In this document: positions 1 through 11,496 of the stretch, in pieces | Layout: every line of letters begins with the position of its first letter | Numbering within the stretch: the first letter of the stretch is position 1 | NCBI GenBank assembly: GCA_023525715.1 | Contig: CM042017.1 | Location: 82,427,357 to 82,491,356 of the forward strand | Source of the DNA: Cichorium intybus | Taxonomy: Eukaryota > Streptophyta > Magnoliopsida > Asterales > Asteraceae | Reading direction: 5' to 3' | DNA: 64,000 nucleotides | Made by a program: the position numbers and the translations under genes | Notes under the pieces: generated by a model | Database searches by the model: none | What the model saw: the letters and a program-made list of their open reading frames with translations, nothing else | What the model was told of the DNA's origin: nothing

Positions 1-861
1 ACTATCGTGCTTGACCCTTCAAATTTTTTAAAAACAAACTCTTTATCTTGAACTTGAGCTTTCAAAGAGTCACACTCGATAGTTAATTTGACAATGTCTT
101 CGTTAGCCGGTTTGAGAAGACAATTTTTGGTACTATAATCGTATTGTAATATTTTAAAGTCACTTATATTTGCATCCAGTTTTTCTTGTAATGGTTTAAT
201 TTTCTTCTTAAGATTGTAATTTAAATTTTCAAGTTCAAAAATTTCCCTTACAAGATTTCGTTTAATTCTCGAAATTGATTAATTTTGGTTTCACAGTCCA
301 AACAACACGAGTTTTTACACGAATTCTTTATTTCGGTCGTCATTTAATGATTAAATTTGAATAAGTTGAAAATCAACCGAAAGAACCAAATTTCTGACCA
401 AGTTGACCGAAGTCCCTTGGTTTGACCCTTGTGTTGACCGAAACACCCAATTTTTTGGTTGAGGATGACCGAAAAAACTATGTTTTTTGGTTGATGATGA
501 CCGAAAAACCTCTCCTGTTGACCAAAGATTGACCGAAAAACTTCCTTTTGACTTAGAGGTGACCGATAATCAACCTTAACCGAAAGGTTGACCGAGAAAC
601 CTCTTCTGCCGCCGAAATCCTTTTGAGAAAGCACCGAAAAACCTCTTTGACCCTACCAAACAACCACTAAAATCATGATAACTCCATAATTTGAGGGATT
701 TTGAAGATAATTCCACCAATATGGCTTCCGATGAACACGAAGAAGAGACTATGAACTTGATGAACAGAAGCACTCGATTGACACACCAAAATTGATACTT
801 TTTTTTTGAAAAATTATTGAAATCAAAACAATAAAAAAAAATTTCAAGCTCTGATACCAAT
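1..861 (-). mobile_element. Ty1/copia element, 5' internal part (partial, runs off the left edge)
   Basis: Read on the minus strand, this is the leader and early internal region of an LTR retrotransposon whose 5' LTR is at 862-1180. A primer-binding site (848-859, minus-strand TGGTATCAGAGC, complementary to initiator tRNA-Met) lies two bases inside the LTR. Positions 344-634 and 576-860 hold short minus-strand open frames without a recognisable domain; 360-660 repeats a motif around 'gaccgaaaaac'. From about 330 to 1 the minus strand reads as a charged, coiled-coil-like peptide with stops, similar in style to the spacer between gag and protease in SIRE/Maximus copia elements. Assignment as LTR retrotransposon is firm; lineage is a guess. 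Confidence 0.6.
848..859 (-). other. Primer-binding site (tRNA-iMet type)
   Basis: The minus strand reads TGGTATCAGAGC, the plant initiator-tRNA primer site used by many LTR retrotransposons. It starts two bases after the ...ACTTACA end of the LTR, so it fixes the orientation and the inner LTR border. Confidence 0.85.
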
Positions 862-1023
862 TGTAAGTCCCAATATTTACCAAAACAATATCAATCATAT
901 AAATATTCAATTGGTACGGAAAACCAATTGAAACACAATCAAGAAAAGTAAAGATGAAGTAGAAAACACAAACAAATGATCAAATGCACTCGAATTGATT
1001 ATCTTGAACAACTGGTACAACGA

Positions 1024-1072
<49 letters not shown>

Positions 1073-1180
1073 CATCACATGATTTCTAGACTCCTCACCA
1101 TGTGGTTTTCGGCCAATCAACCCCCAAACACGCATACAATGTGGCTATTTATACTAATTAGACAATACAAGCCCATTACA
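862..1180 (-). repeat. Copia 5' LTR, 319 bp
   Basis: On the minus strand the block begins TGTAATGGGC and ends GGGACTTACA, so it has TG...CA ends with a short terminal inverted TGTAA/TTACA. It is followed by the primer site at 848-859. It contains a (CA)n run at 1025-1069. On its right it abuts chromovirus gag sequence, so the element probably inserted into the Ty3 element; the other half of that element would be left of the window. Confidence 0.75.
1025..1069. repeat. (CA)n microsatellite
   Basis: About 22 perfect CA dinucleotides lie within the copia LTR. Confidence 0.95.
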
Positions 1181-1586
1181 TGTCGTGAATCGTTCATCCA
1201 TAATTTGCTTCGTTTCTTTCTTATTATCCTCTTTCATGTCGTGAATAAGTTTTTGCAGTGCTTCTAATGTGACTGGTTGGGGATTAGAGTTTGTCCCTGA
1301 GTTTCGTTCATCATTATGCTGGGGTGACTCACTACCTTGCAATGGGCTCGAACCGTGCTCACTACCTTGCAATGGGCTCGAACCGTGCTCACTGTGTTGT
1401 GATACGTAGCCACTTCTTGTGCGTACCATTTTCTATATGTATTTTTCTTAATTTAGTACACTAGTATTCGATTTATGAGACGTTTAAAATACTATGGTTT
1501 TCAAAACATTTATGACTTGAAGTCATAATTTAGCAAAATACGGTGCCATAAAAACATCCAAGTTTTATTTATTTCAAAATACCAAC
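1181..1586 (-). pseudogene. Ty3 chromovirus gag, 5' stub with leader
   Basis: A minus-strand frame from 1429 begins MVRTRSGYVSQHS and matches the gag start at 11338 almost residue for residue, then breaks off at about 1190 where the copia LTR begins. Relative to the copy at 11338 it carries an in-frame duplication (GSEHGSSPLQ twice, 1330-1390). 1430-1586 is the untranslated leader between gag and LTR, matching 11339-11496. Only the first 80 or so residues of gag remain, so this is a dead fragment. Its LTR is the block at 1587-5569. Confidence 0.8.
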
Positions 1587-2318
1587 TGACACTGGGTGTT
1601 ACAACTTACTATCAAAATAAAACCATAGTAAAGTAGTAGACTTGCTCAAAGGAACCTTGTCCCTCTTCTATCACCAAAGAAAGTCTACTTTTATTGTCTA
1701 TCATCTTCTAACATCTCGTTCACGATCCTGAGATACATAGCGAAATACGTAAGACAAAATTGTCTCGTGAGTTACATGGGTTTAGACACAATATATTATC
1801 GAGCACATTTGATAAACATCTTTTACTAAAATCATAATTCATGTAAAACGCAAACTATGTAATGCATGATCACATTCAATGCAAACTTACGGGTCCATCC
1901 CGTCTCATTTTATCATATTCATTTAAACTTACGGTTATGTACCGCCTCTAGGCCCTTATAGGACCGTGTCATCTGGGTGTGACACTTTTCAACTAACCAC
2001 GATAGGTGAACGAATCATCCTACCGTGACATCTTTTTATAGACATCTACTTCGCGAGGGAGGGTACCACCCCAGTAGAGTCTTGCTTATCCCTTTCGGGA
2101 CATCATTGGCTAGCCGATTATTCTTTTATTAACTGTGAGACTCACACACAATGTATGCATAATCACCACTTTTCTTTCTATGACTCAATCACACACATAT
2201 GCCATGTTATGCATAAAATAAGAACTTTGCACAATATAATTATTTGCCATCACAAATATAGAGTAGTAACAACTTTAAAAGCATCTAAGTAAAAAGACTT
2301 ATAATATTCATAAATTAT

Positions 2319-4163
2319 TTAAAAGAAGGGTAAATTGCATAAAAGTCATTAAGTTTTCCAATTTTCTCGATTTTGACACTGCATTTTTAGTTTTTGCAAT
2401 TAAGTCATTATGTTTTCAGAAAAGTTGCAATTAAGTCATTATGTTTTCCAAAAAGTTGCAAAAATGACCATATGACCGGATTACCAGGTCATATGGTCAG
2501 ATTTGCAATTTTTCAGAAAACCTAATGACTTAATAACAAAAATAAAACATAGTGTCAAAATCAAGAAATCTGAAAAAGTTAGCGACTTTTAGGGTTTATT
2601 TCATAAAAAACCCTAAATTTTCAACTTTTTTCTGTTTAAACCTAAAACTTTATTTTTTTTTTTCAAAAAAAAACCTAAATTTTGGAGAAACTTTTTAATT
2701 TATCCCCTTAACCGGTTTTACAGGTTATACATACTTTTTTTTTTCAGAAAAAACCCTAATTTCTTTTTTTTTCGGGAAAAAACCTTCAATTTCAGTGATT
2801 TTTTCACCAAAAAAAAAATGTTTCTTCGTTTTGTAATTGACATAACTTTCATATACGATGTCCAAATTCTACGAACTTTATATCCCTGGAAAGATCGTAA
2901 GTAATACTACAACTTTGCTTTACTGACTTTTGTTTGAATATGTTCAGATATTTCGCTACACTGGCTTGTTTTATTATAATAGCTGTATATTTTGCATACG
3001 AGCTTTGTTTTCGACGTTCTATAAGTCGACAGATTCGTAAACACGAATACATCGTGTAATGAATATTATTCAAGTTAATTTAGGCATTTACGAGTTTATC
3101 CACAAGTTAAACGATTTTTCAGCGATTTTTTTACAAAGAAAATTATTTTTCTTCGTTTTTGTAGTTGGCATATCTTTCTTGTGACCCCGTCTGTAACATC
3201 CGTCAAATTTGGTCAACAAAGGTCAACCAGAGCGCAAATTAGGATAATACGTTGAAATATAATTTTCATAACTTTCCTAATGTATTATTGGAAATTATAA
3301 TACTACAATATGCTATTTCGAATCAATTATCGAGTAAACGTTATAATTTCGAATAATAGACTATAGTAGCATAACATTCGATAAATCATACAAATAATAT
3401 TTTGGTTTAAATAATATTCATTACACGATGTATTTGTGTTTACGAATCCGTCGACTTATAGAACGTCGAAAACAAAGCTCGTATGCAAAAGATACAGCTA
3501 TTATAAAAAAACAAGCTAGTGTAGCGAAATATCTAAACATATTCAAACAAAAGTCAGTAAAGCAAAGTTGTAGTATTACTTACGACCTTTCCAGTGATAT
3601 AAAATTCGTAGAATTTGGACATCGTATATAAAAGTTATGTCAATTACAAAAACGAAGAAACATTTTTTTTTTTTGTGAAAAAATCACTGAAATTGAGGGT
3701 TTTTTTCGGAAAAAAAAGAAATTAGGGTTTTTTCTGAAAAAAAAAATGTATAACCTGTAAAACCGGTTAGGGGGATATATTAAAAAGTTTCTCCAAAATT
3801 TAGGTTTTTTTTTAAAAAATAAAGTTTTAGGTTTAAACAGAAAAAAGTTGAAAATTTAGGGTTTTTTATGAAATAAACCCTAAAAGTCGCTAACTTTTTT
3901 AGATTTCTTGATTTTGACACTATGTTTTATTTTTGCTATTAAGTCATTAGGTTTTCTGAAAAATTGCAAATCTGACCATATGACCTGGTAACCTGTTACC
4001 ATTCGGTCATATGGTCATTTTTGCAACTTTTTGGAAAACATAATGACTTAATTGCAACTTTTCTGAAAACATAATGACTTAATTGCAAAAACTAAAAATG
4101 CAGTGTCAAAATCGAGAAAATTGGAAAACTTAATGACTTTTATGCAATTTACCCTTAAAAGAA
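2319..4163. mobile_element. Fold-back Mutator-like element with 9-bp target duplication
   Basis: The element proper is 2328-4154 (1827 bp), flanked by the direct repeat TTAAAAGAA (2319-2327 and 4155-4163). It begins GGGTAAATTGC and ends GCAATTTACCC. The terminal inverted repeats are about 750 bp each (2328 to about 3075, about 3408 to 4154), with a loop of about 330 bp. The matching LTR copy at 12218-12240 is uninterrupted and contains TTAAAAGAA once, so it is the empty site. A 9-bp duplication with very long terminal repeats is the hallmark of Mutator-like elements. No transposase is present. Two opposed open frames (2849-3073 and 3428-3631) are the same sequence in the two arms and are not evidence for a gene. 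Confidence 0.9.
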
Positions 4164-5292
4164 CTAGCTTATTTTTCAAAAGAGTTCTTTCATTCAAAAT
4201 ATTTATTTTGCTATGTATCTCGTTTGGGAAAATCCACATGTACTCACCTGATACAATTCGTGTTTCTGTCACTTCTCAAATAGTCCCAAAAGTGTCTCCT
4301 TGATCTAAACGATTAAAATTGTATCTAACGTCATTAACCGACTAAACAAAGTTAATAACATTTTCGTTATATAATAGTTTATTATTAACCATTTTATATA
4401 CTACATGAGTCTTAATATAAAAATGGTTATCAATCAAATAAACATAAACTTAAAAGTAACTTATAATATTTTTGTGATAGTAACGTATTGTTAACTATTT
4501 CATATACCCTTTCGGTCAAATATGAAAATAGATACCAACCGGATACACGTAAGTTATAATATAACTAATAATAATTTAGTTATATAATAACGTTTTACAA
4601 TTTATTTTCTTATACCTCGTAGGTATAATATAAAATTAGTTACCGACATAACTAATAATATTTTAGTTATAAAATAATATATTTTAAATGGACCAAATCG
4701 ATACTGTTAAAAATATGATATCAACATGATCATAAAATTAGACTAATATCTTAGATTAATAATCATACTAACAACTAAAAACTATTAAAATAACGTTAAA
4801 AGGATCGTACCTTTTCGTTTATGAAATTGTGTTTGTTGATAAAAGCTTTTATATCATCTTCAAAGGTTTTGGTTTAAATGTATGATTGGAAATTTTAAGA
4901 ACTATTTATACTGTTGAAAAATTCAGATAAGATTAAAAGAACGGATACGTGTTATCTGTAAAATCCTTTTGTTTATTAGCCTCCACGTATACACCTTCAA
5001 GATTGGGATCAAATTCAAACGTACGAACTCCCTTATTTGATCAACACGTATTCTTAGTAAATGTACGGATTGGTTGTGTGATTAACACATACAAACTTTG
5101 TCACCACGTCTTTAATTTGATTGGGTAGTAAAATATTGAGTTCATGAATCAAATTTTGAAACTATTCTTACCCACACACAAACATAATATGTGTGTATCT
5201 TTTTATTCCTACATATATAAAATCACATAATTTATTTTATTATATAAATTTGGATTAGTTATATTAATAAATCAAATATATATAAACTATAA

Positions 5293-5296
<4 letters not shown>

Positions 5297-5365
<69 letters not shown>
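5297..5365. repeat. (TA)n microsatellite
   Basis: An uninterrupted TA run of about 35 units, inside the chromovirus LTR. Confidence 0.95.
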
Positions 5366-5367
<2 letters not shown>

Positions 5368-5576
5368 TTATATCAAAATAATATATCTCTTAACATATAA
5401 ATGTAAGTCTATAAATTTCGATTCAGTATAATACCACAAAATGAGTTATTACCAAATATATAATAGATATTATTTAGGACCAACCTAAATTTAATAATTG
5501 ATAACTTATATAACTAACGTCGTAAAATTTACCTGGTTAATATTAGTCGATATACGGATGTTATAAACACCCCTCC

Positions 5577-5944
5577 TTAAGAGGATTCCGTCCTCGAAAT
5601 CGCTTTAAAATCCATAATATTAGGATAACGTTTCATCATCTCCGCTTTTGTTTCCCATGTACGATTCGGTCCGTATGAATGTTTCCATTGAACCAACACA
5701 AGTTCGATCTCTTTATTTCTTAACTTCTTTGTCTTTTCCTCGATTATGGCTTCCGGCTCTTCGACTAACTTATTGGAAGGTTCAACTTTCAAGTCTTTCA
5801 TGGGAATGATTTCATCATCCTTTCCAAAATATTTTTTTAAATAGCATACATGAAAGGTATCATGTATTACATTAAATTCAGAGGGCAATTCAAGCTTGAA
5901 AGCTTGTGATCCAACTTTCTTCAATATTTTGAATGGTCCAACAT
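5577..5944 (-). pseudogene. Chromovirus integrase C-terminus and chromodomain
   Basis: The minus-strand frame ends at the TAA at 5577-5579. It reads through a conserved integrase tail (VFHVSYLKK-like, here TFHVCYLKKYFG) into a chromodomain-like segment with VLVQWKHS and the Trp of NRTWE. Chromodomains steer Ty3 integration towards particular chromatin. The upstream part of the same frame lies beyond the insertion at 5950-7124 and resumes at 7130. Confidence 0.85.
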
Positions 5945-5949
5945 ATTTC

Positions 5950-6118
5950 TGTTAGTGTATGGATTAGGGCTACGGCCTAATGTCGTTTAGGGTTAGTGTA
6001 TTGGGTTAGGGTTTCGGCCCATTGTCGTTTAGGGTTTAGATTTGGTGTCTTTATATATCGTTATGTAACCTCTCTTTTGGAATCAATGAAATACATCAAA
6101 CAACCTTATATTATAACA
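5950..6118 (+). repeat. TRIM 5' LTR
   Basis: It has TGTT...AACA ends. Internally it holds two imperfect copies of a segment of about 45 bp containing 'cggccYAatgtcgtttagggtt'. Confidence 0.9.
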
Positions 6119-6955
6119 TGGTATCAGAGCGGGTTCAAACCTTGTGCTGACCACAACCACGTGCCGCCACCGCCCACCTTCGGCGACATTCTTTTGACGT
6201 CGTCGGAGGTGCCTTCCTTTTGTTTCTTTATGTTTCAAATTTCCTTTTCTTATCCGTCACATTATAATAACCAACCCTAACCCTAACCCTAATCTCCTCC
6301 ACTTCTACTTTCAGCCGTCATCTTCTCCGGCGGCTCATCTCCGGCTCCGGCGACTCATCTCCAGCCACCTCTTTTCTCCCTATCGTGAACTTCTTCTTCC
6401 CTCCTCCATCTTCTCCGGCTGTCACCTGCAACCTACTCCCAACAGATTGAGCCAGAACTCCCCTGACTTGCACCTCCTCCGCTCACTGTTGCGACCACCG
6501 GTGACCTGCTCGCACCCACCTTCTCACCTCACCTTCTCACCTTCTTTTCTCTAAGCCCATCTGTTGACTCCCTTCCACTGATCTGCTCTCGATAGATCTC
6601 TCTTCCTCTCTCTTTTCCATTTCCCAACCGAGACCACTATCTCTCACCTGCAACCTCGGTTTTTGGCACCTAAACCACCGGTTCCCGGCCTACTGACACC
6701 GGTTCTGAGCACCAGAAACCTTCCGGCGCAAACCCTTGCCTTCCATTTTTCCGATCTACAACCGGGTCGTTGACTAAGTCAACTCAGCAAGTTGACCCGG
6801 CGAGTCAAACCAAGTCGGGTCCGAGTCTGCTCAGTGGGTCGAGTCTGTCCAGTCAGCGGGTCAAGCTATCTTATTCTTATTTGTTCTCATTTTGTTTTTG
6901 TTTTGTTTTATTTGTTTTCAGTTTCATCGTCCCACCCGATGAAACTACGGGGGGA

Positions 6956-7124
6956 TGTTAGTGTATGGATTAGGGCTACGGCCTAATGTCGTTTAGGGTT
7001 AGTGTATTGGGTTAGGGTTTCGGCCCAATGTCGTTTAGGGTTTAGATTTGGTGTCTTTATATATCGTTATGTAACCTCTCTTTTGGAATCAATGAAATAC
7101 ATCAAACAACCTTATATTATAACA
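6956..7124 (+). repeat. TRIM 3' LTR
   Basis: One mismatch to the 5' LTR is visible over 169 bp; it is preceded by the polypurine tract at about 6944-6955. Confidence 0.9.
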
Positions 7125-7129
7125 ATTTC

Positions 7130-8100
7130 GGACTTAATTTTCCCTTCTTACCAAATCTCATCACACCTTTCCAAGGTGATACTTTTAACATCACCAAATC
7201 ACCTTCTTTCATATCAAACGGCCTTTTCTTTAAATTTGCATAGCTTCTTTGTCTATCTTGAGCTGCTTTCATATTTGCTTGAATTACTTCAACTTTCTCA
7301 TTCGTTATTCTCACAATTTCAGGACCTGTGAGTTTCTTTTCACCTGCTTCAAGCCAACACAGTGGTGTTCTACATTTCCTTCCGTACAAAGCTTCATACG
7401 ATGGCATTCCGATACTTGAGTGGTAACTGTTGTTATATGCAAATTCCACTAATGGAAGATGTTCGTCCCATTTACCACTAAAGTCAATTACACATGCTCT
7501 AAGCATGTCCTCAATTGTTTGGATAGTCCTTTCGCTTTGACCATCCGTTTGAGGATGATAAGCTGTGGTCAAATGAATTTTCGTCCCCAATTCTTCTTGT
7601 AACGATTTCCAGAACTTTGAAGTAAACCTTGCATCACGATCAGAAACAATAGTTGATGGTATTCCATGCAATCTTACCACTTCATCAACATATAGTTTTG
7701 CTAACTTCTCAAGTGGCGTCGTTTCTTTTATTGCTAAGAAAAGAGCGCTTTTGGTCAAACGATCAACAATGACCCAAATGGCATCATGACCCTTACTTGT
7801 CCTTGGCAGTCCCACGATAAAGTCCATTGTAATATCATCCCATTTTCCGGTCGGTACATGTAATGACTCAGATTTTCCATAAGGGAATTGGTGTTCAGAT
7901 TTAACTTGTGCACATGTTGCACATTCAGAAATGTATTTAGCCACAAAAGGCTTCATACCTGGCCACCAATACATTCTTTTTAAATCTCGGTACGTTTTTG
8001 TGCTTCTAGGATGAATGGAGTATTTAGATTTAAGGGCGTTATCCAATACTAATTTCTGATTGCCTCTAAACTTAGGGATCCATATACGTTTCTTGAACGT
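7130..8100 (-). pseudogene. Chromovirus integrase core
   Basis: The minus-strand frame contains the integrase zinc-binding region (CATCAQVK after WWPGMK), the first catalytic Asp in TMDFIVGLP, the second in VSDRDARFTSKFW and the Glu in SERTIQTIEDMLRA, i.e. a complete D,D-35-E set. The next conserved block, YNNSYHSSIGMPSYEALYGRKCRTP, is also present. The frame is joined to the RNase H frame but for one stop codon (TAA at 8101-8103), and is cut downstream by the TRIM insertion after GKLSPK. Confidence 0.9.
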
Positions 8101-9296
8101 TTACAATCCTTGGTCATTTTTTTCAAAATCTATTTTCTTCCCTAACTTTTCTTGCTTTATATTCTCGTTTTTCATGGCTTCTACTTGTGCATTTTTAACT
8201 TTATCAATGAGACTAGATATCAATTCTATTCTCATTGACCGTCCTTTAAGTGGTTTTTCATGCACTTTTCGACTCAAAGCGTCAGCTACGACATTGGCTT
8301 TATCGACATGGTAAATTATTTCACAGTCGTAATCGCTTATGAGTTCGATCCATCTTCTTTTCCGCATATTAAGGTCTCTCTGAGTAAACACATAATGTAG
8401 GCTTTTGTGATCTGTGTAAAGCATACATTTTGTTCCATACAGATAGTGCCTCCAAATCTTAAGTGCAAAGACAATTGCCGCAAGCTCCAAATCATGAGTC
8501 GTGTATCTTGTTTCTGCATCTTTTAATTGCCTAGAAGCATAAGCAATTACTTTCCCTCTTTGCATTAAAACACATCCAAGGCCTTTTATGGAAGCATCGC
8601 TATATACCACTAAGTCTTCCATTCCTTCAGGCAATGAAAGTATCGGTGCTTCACACAATTTCTGTTTTAGAATCGAGAATGCCTCCTCTTGCTTCTTTTC
8701 CCAAACAAATTTTACTCCTTTTCTCGTCAACTCGTAAGGGGTACTGCGACACGAGAAAAGTCTTGGATAAAACGCCGATAGTAGCCAGCTAATCCAAGGA
8801 AACTTCTTACTTCAGTTGGGGTTTTTGGGGGTTCCCATTTCATCACAGCTTCAACTTTTGACGGATCTACCTTGATTCCGTCATGGGAAACGACGTGCCC
8901 AAGGAATTGGACTTCTCGTAACCAAAACTAGCATTTCGAGAACTTGGCGTATAATTGCTCATCTTTTAGTACTTGTAGTACTTCTTTCAAATGTTGTTCA
9001 TGTTCTTCTTCACTCTTCGAATAAATAAGAATATCGTCTATGAAGACGATCTCAAATTTATCAAGGAATGGTTTACAGACTCGATTCATTAAATCCATGA
9101 ATACGGCTGGAGCGTTAGTGAGACCGAATGGCATCACCAAGAATTCGTAATGACCGTAACGAGTCAGAAACGTCGTCTTTTCTACATCACTTTCTTTTAC
9201 ACGAACTTGATGATAACCGGAGCGTAAATCAATTTTAGAGAAGTAATCAGCTCCTTGCAACAGATCAAAAAGGTCATCAATTCTTGGCAAAGGATA
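8101..9296 (-). pseudogene. Chromovirus reverse transcriptase (C-terminal part) and RNase H
   Basis: 8928-9293 on the minus strand carries the RT palm: KIDLRSGYHQ, MPFGLTNAPAVFM and the catalytic FIDDILIYSKS. A TAG at about 8925 interrupts it where relatives have Glu. 8101-8730 carries RNase H (VYSDASIKGLGCVL, YTTHDLELAAIVFALKIWRHYLYG, TDHKSL, DALSRK). Between them, around 8735-8745, the frame slips. Upstream it is joined to the protease/RT frame by a TGA at about 9294 (Arg codon CGA to TGA, a typical deamination change). Confidence 0.9.
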
Positions 9297-10470
9297 TCAA
9301 TTTTTAATAGTAACCTTATTAAGCTCACGGTAATCGATACACATCCGCATAGATTCGTCTTTCTTTTTGACGAATAATACGGGTGCACCCCATGGTGACG
9401 AGCTTGGACAGATAAAACCTTTATCAAGCAATTCTTGGAGTTGAGACATCAGCTCACGCATTTCTGTGGGAGCAAAACGATAGGGCGCACGAGCAATCGG
9501 AGTTGCACCCGGTATAAGGTCAATTCTAAACTCAACCTGCCTTTCTAGCGGCAAGCCCGGCAAGTCATCGGGAAATACTTTGGGAAAGTCCCGAACAACT
9601 TTGATTTCTTCCAACTTCTTCTTTTCTTTTGTTCCATCTACTATATAAGCAATATATGAGGCACATCCTTTCATTAAGCATTTTCGAGCTTTAACTGCAG
9701 TAATCAAACTCTGCATTTTTTGATGCTTTTCGCCATATACATACACCTTATGTCCACCGACAGTCCTAATCGACACAATTTTCTTTCCACACAAAATTTT
9801 GGCTTGATTTTCTCCAAGCCAATCCATTCCCAGAACAACGTCAAAACCTTTTATTCCCATTGGTAGTAAATTTGTATTGAACATCTTGCTATCAATTTCT
9901 ATGACACAATTACGGTAAATGTGTTGCACAGTCACATGCTCGCCAGTAGCAACCTCTATAACGTAAGCATTATCTAATGGTACTAATGGTATAGCAAGTC
10001 TTTTCTGGAATTCATGTGACACAAATGAATAGTTTGCACCCAAATCAAACAATACACGTGCAAGTAAGGAGTTTACAAGCAAGATACATGAAACGACATC
10101 GTGTGTCCCCTTTGCTTCTTCTTGGGTTATCTCGAATGCATGTCCTTTCACTTTTGGGGGTTCTGCCTTGTTATTTGCTTTTGACACAATGGTTCCACTT
10201 CCTTTCTTTGGGCAGTTAGTGCTGTAATGCCCCTTTTCGTGGCATGCAAAACATTCAATTTCACTTAAATCTTTTACTTTATAATCCACGACCTTGTGTC
10301 CGAGATGACCACATTTAAAGCACTCCAGTGAGCCTCTCTTGCACTCTCCTTTATGATTTCTCCCACACTTTCTACATTCTTTAACATCTCCTTGTGGCGA
10401 TCTACCATGAGAGTAGCGACCTTTCTTATTTGAACCCGAGTATCCACCTGTTGTCGCTTTTCTCCAAACA
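9297..10470 (-). pseudogene. Chromovirus zinc knuckles, protease and RT N-terminus
   Basis: Reading the minus strand from about 10470, the frame holds three Cys/His clusters. The last, CFACHEKGHYSTNC, is a canonical CX2CX4HX4C knuckle; in the middle one the final Cys is Tyr. The aspartic protease follows with the motif D-L-G-A in place of the usual D-S/T-G-A, then FDVVLGMDWL, and the RT entry motifs VLFVKKKDESMRMCIDYRELNKVT. The frame stops at the TGA near 9294. Confidence 0.88.
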
Positions 10471-11338
10471 CTTTTCTTTCTTTTGCTTTCTTATTAATCA
10501 TATCTTCAACATTTTGAGCTGCAATTATTGCGCCGTCAAGTGTATTAGCTTTCTTAACTTCCACTGAGTAATCTGCGGGTAGTCCGTTTGCATAACGGTT
10601 AATCCTCCCTCTTTCAGTGGGTAGCGTGTCTTCCAAAAATGGAAGCATATCAGTAAATTTCTTTGTATACTCATCAATTGTCATGTTGTTCTTGTGAAGA
10701 GCAAAGAACTCGTCAACAAGTTTCTCAATATCTCGGTTGGCACAGAATTTTGCTTTCAGTCTCCCGGTGAATTCATCCCATTTCATCGAAGAGACTCTTT
10801 CGTTTCCAATAGTGCCATATAATGTGTTCCCCCATGAAAGAGCTTGATCTTTTAGTAGTTGGGAGGCAAACCCAACTCTTTGATCATCACCACACTCGCT
10901 GACTCCTAACACTTGTGTAGTCTCGGTAATCCAGCGGATAGTCACTTTGTGATCACGACTCCCTTCATATTCTTTAGGTCTACAAGTAAGGAATGATTTA
11001 AAAGAGCACCATTTCCTAGGGATTTGACTTGGAGGACTTTCATACGAACTGTCCTGGGTTTGAGAGACGCCTCGAGTAGATTGAGATCTTGTAGGAATCT
11101 CTGATGGTGTTTGAGAAGGAGCTCTGAAACGTTCATCCATAATTTGCTTCATTTCTTTCTTATTATCCTCCTTCATGTCATGAATAAGTTTTTGTAGTAC
11201 TTCTAATGTGACTGGTTGGGGATTAGAGTTTATCCCCGAGTTTCGTTCATCATTATGCTGGGGTGACTCACCACCTTGCAATGGGCTCGAACCGTGCTCA
11301 CTGTGTTGTGATACGTAGCCACTTCTTGTGCGTACCAT
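10274..11338 (-). pseudogene. Chromovirus gag
   Basis: The minus-strand frame starts at 11338 with MVRTRSGYVSQHS. The retrotransposon gag core follows (GDDQRVGFASQLLKDQALSWG, then WDEFTGRLKAKF and TIDEYTKKFTDMLPF). About 290 residues in, near 10460, the frame shifts, and the remainder to 10274 is out of frame with the zinc-knuckle region. The structural protein forms the virus-like particle of the element. Confidence 0.88.
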
Positions 11339-11496
11339 TTTCTATATGTATTTTTATTAATTTAGTACACTAGTATTCGATTTATGAGACGTTTAAAATA
11401 CTATGGTTTTCAAAACATTTATGACTTGAAGTCATAATTTAGCAAAATACGGTCCCATAAAAACATCAAAGTTTTATTTATTTCAAAATACAAACT

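Larger units (their letters stand above)
1587..5569 (-). repeat. Ty3 chromovirus LTR (left copy), interrupted
   Basis: On the minus strand the LTR begins TGTTTATAAC at 5569, directly after a purine-rich tract that follows the pol stop codon, and ends near TGTCA at 1587, next to a degraded tRNA-iMet-like site (TTGGTAT). Removing the nested element 2328-4154 and one target duplication leaves about 2.15 kb. 1587-2327 and 4164-4880 align with 11497-12946. The segment 4881-5569, including a (TA)n run, has no counterpart in the right copy, which is truncated. The block serves as the 3' LTR of the pol element to its right and as the 5' LTR of the gag stub to its left. Confidence 0.65.
5945..7129 (+). 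mobile_element. TRIM-like miniature LTR retrotransposon
   Basis: Two 169-bp direct repeats (5950-6118 and 6956-7124) differ at one base that I can see (cccAtt versus cccAat). They are flanked by the 5-bp target duplication ATTTC (5945-5949 and 7125-7129). A tRNA-iMet primer site (TGGTATCAGAGC, 6119-6130) follows the first LTR directly, and a purine tract ending GGGGGGA precedes the second. The internal 837 bp are C- and T-rich (6160-6780) and encode no recognisable gag or pol, so the element depends on another element's enzymes. LTR size fits TRIMs, although the interior is longer than usual. The near-identical LTRs mean a young insertion, later than the host chromovirus. Confidence 0.92.
5570..11496 (-). 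mobile_element. Ty3/gypsy chromovirus, internal region (damaged)
   Basis: The order on the minus strand is gag, zinc knuckles, protease, reverse transcriptase, RNase H, integrase, chromodomain, which is the Ty3 order. Integrase follows RT/RNase H and a chromodomain ends the polyprotein, so this is a chromovirus, probably of the Tekay type. Damage seen directly: a frameshift near 10460, stops at about 9294, 8925 and 8101, a frameshift near 8740, and insertion of a 1175-bp element at 5950-7124. It cannot make its own polyprotein. LTRs are at 1587-5569 and 11497-12946. Confidence 0.9.

Noticed and set aside
2849..3631. Pair of similar small proteins in opposite orientation
   Set aside because: They are the same sequence in the two arms of the fold-back element, so similarity reflects the inverted repeat rather than coding selection.
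6270..6295. Telomere-like CCCTAAC repeats
   Set aside because: Only about three units, of CCCTAAC and not the plant telomere unit CCCTAAA; within the TRIM interior.
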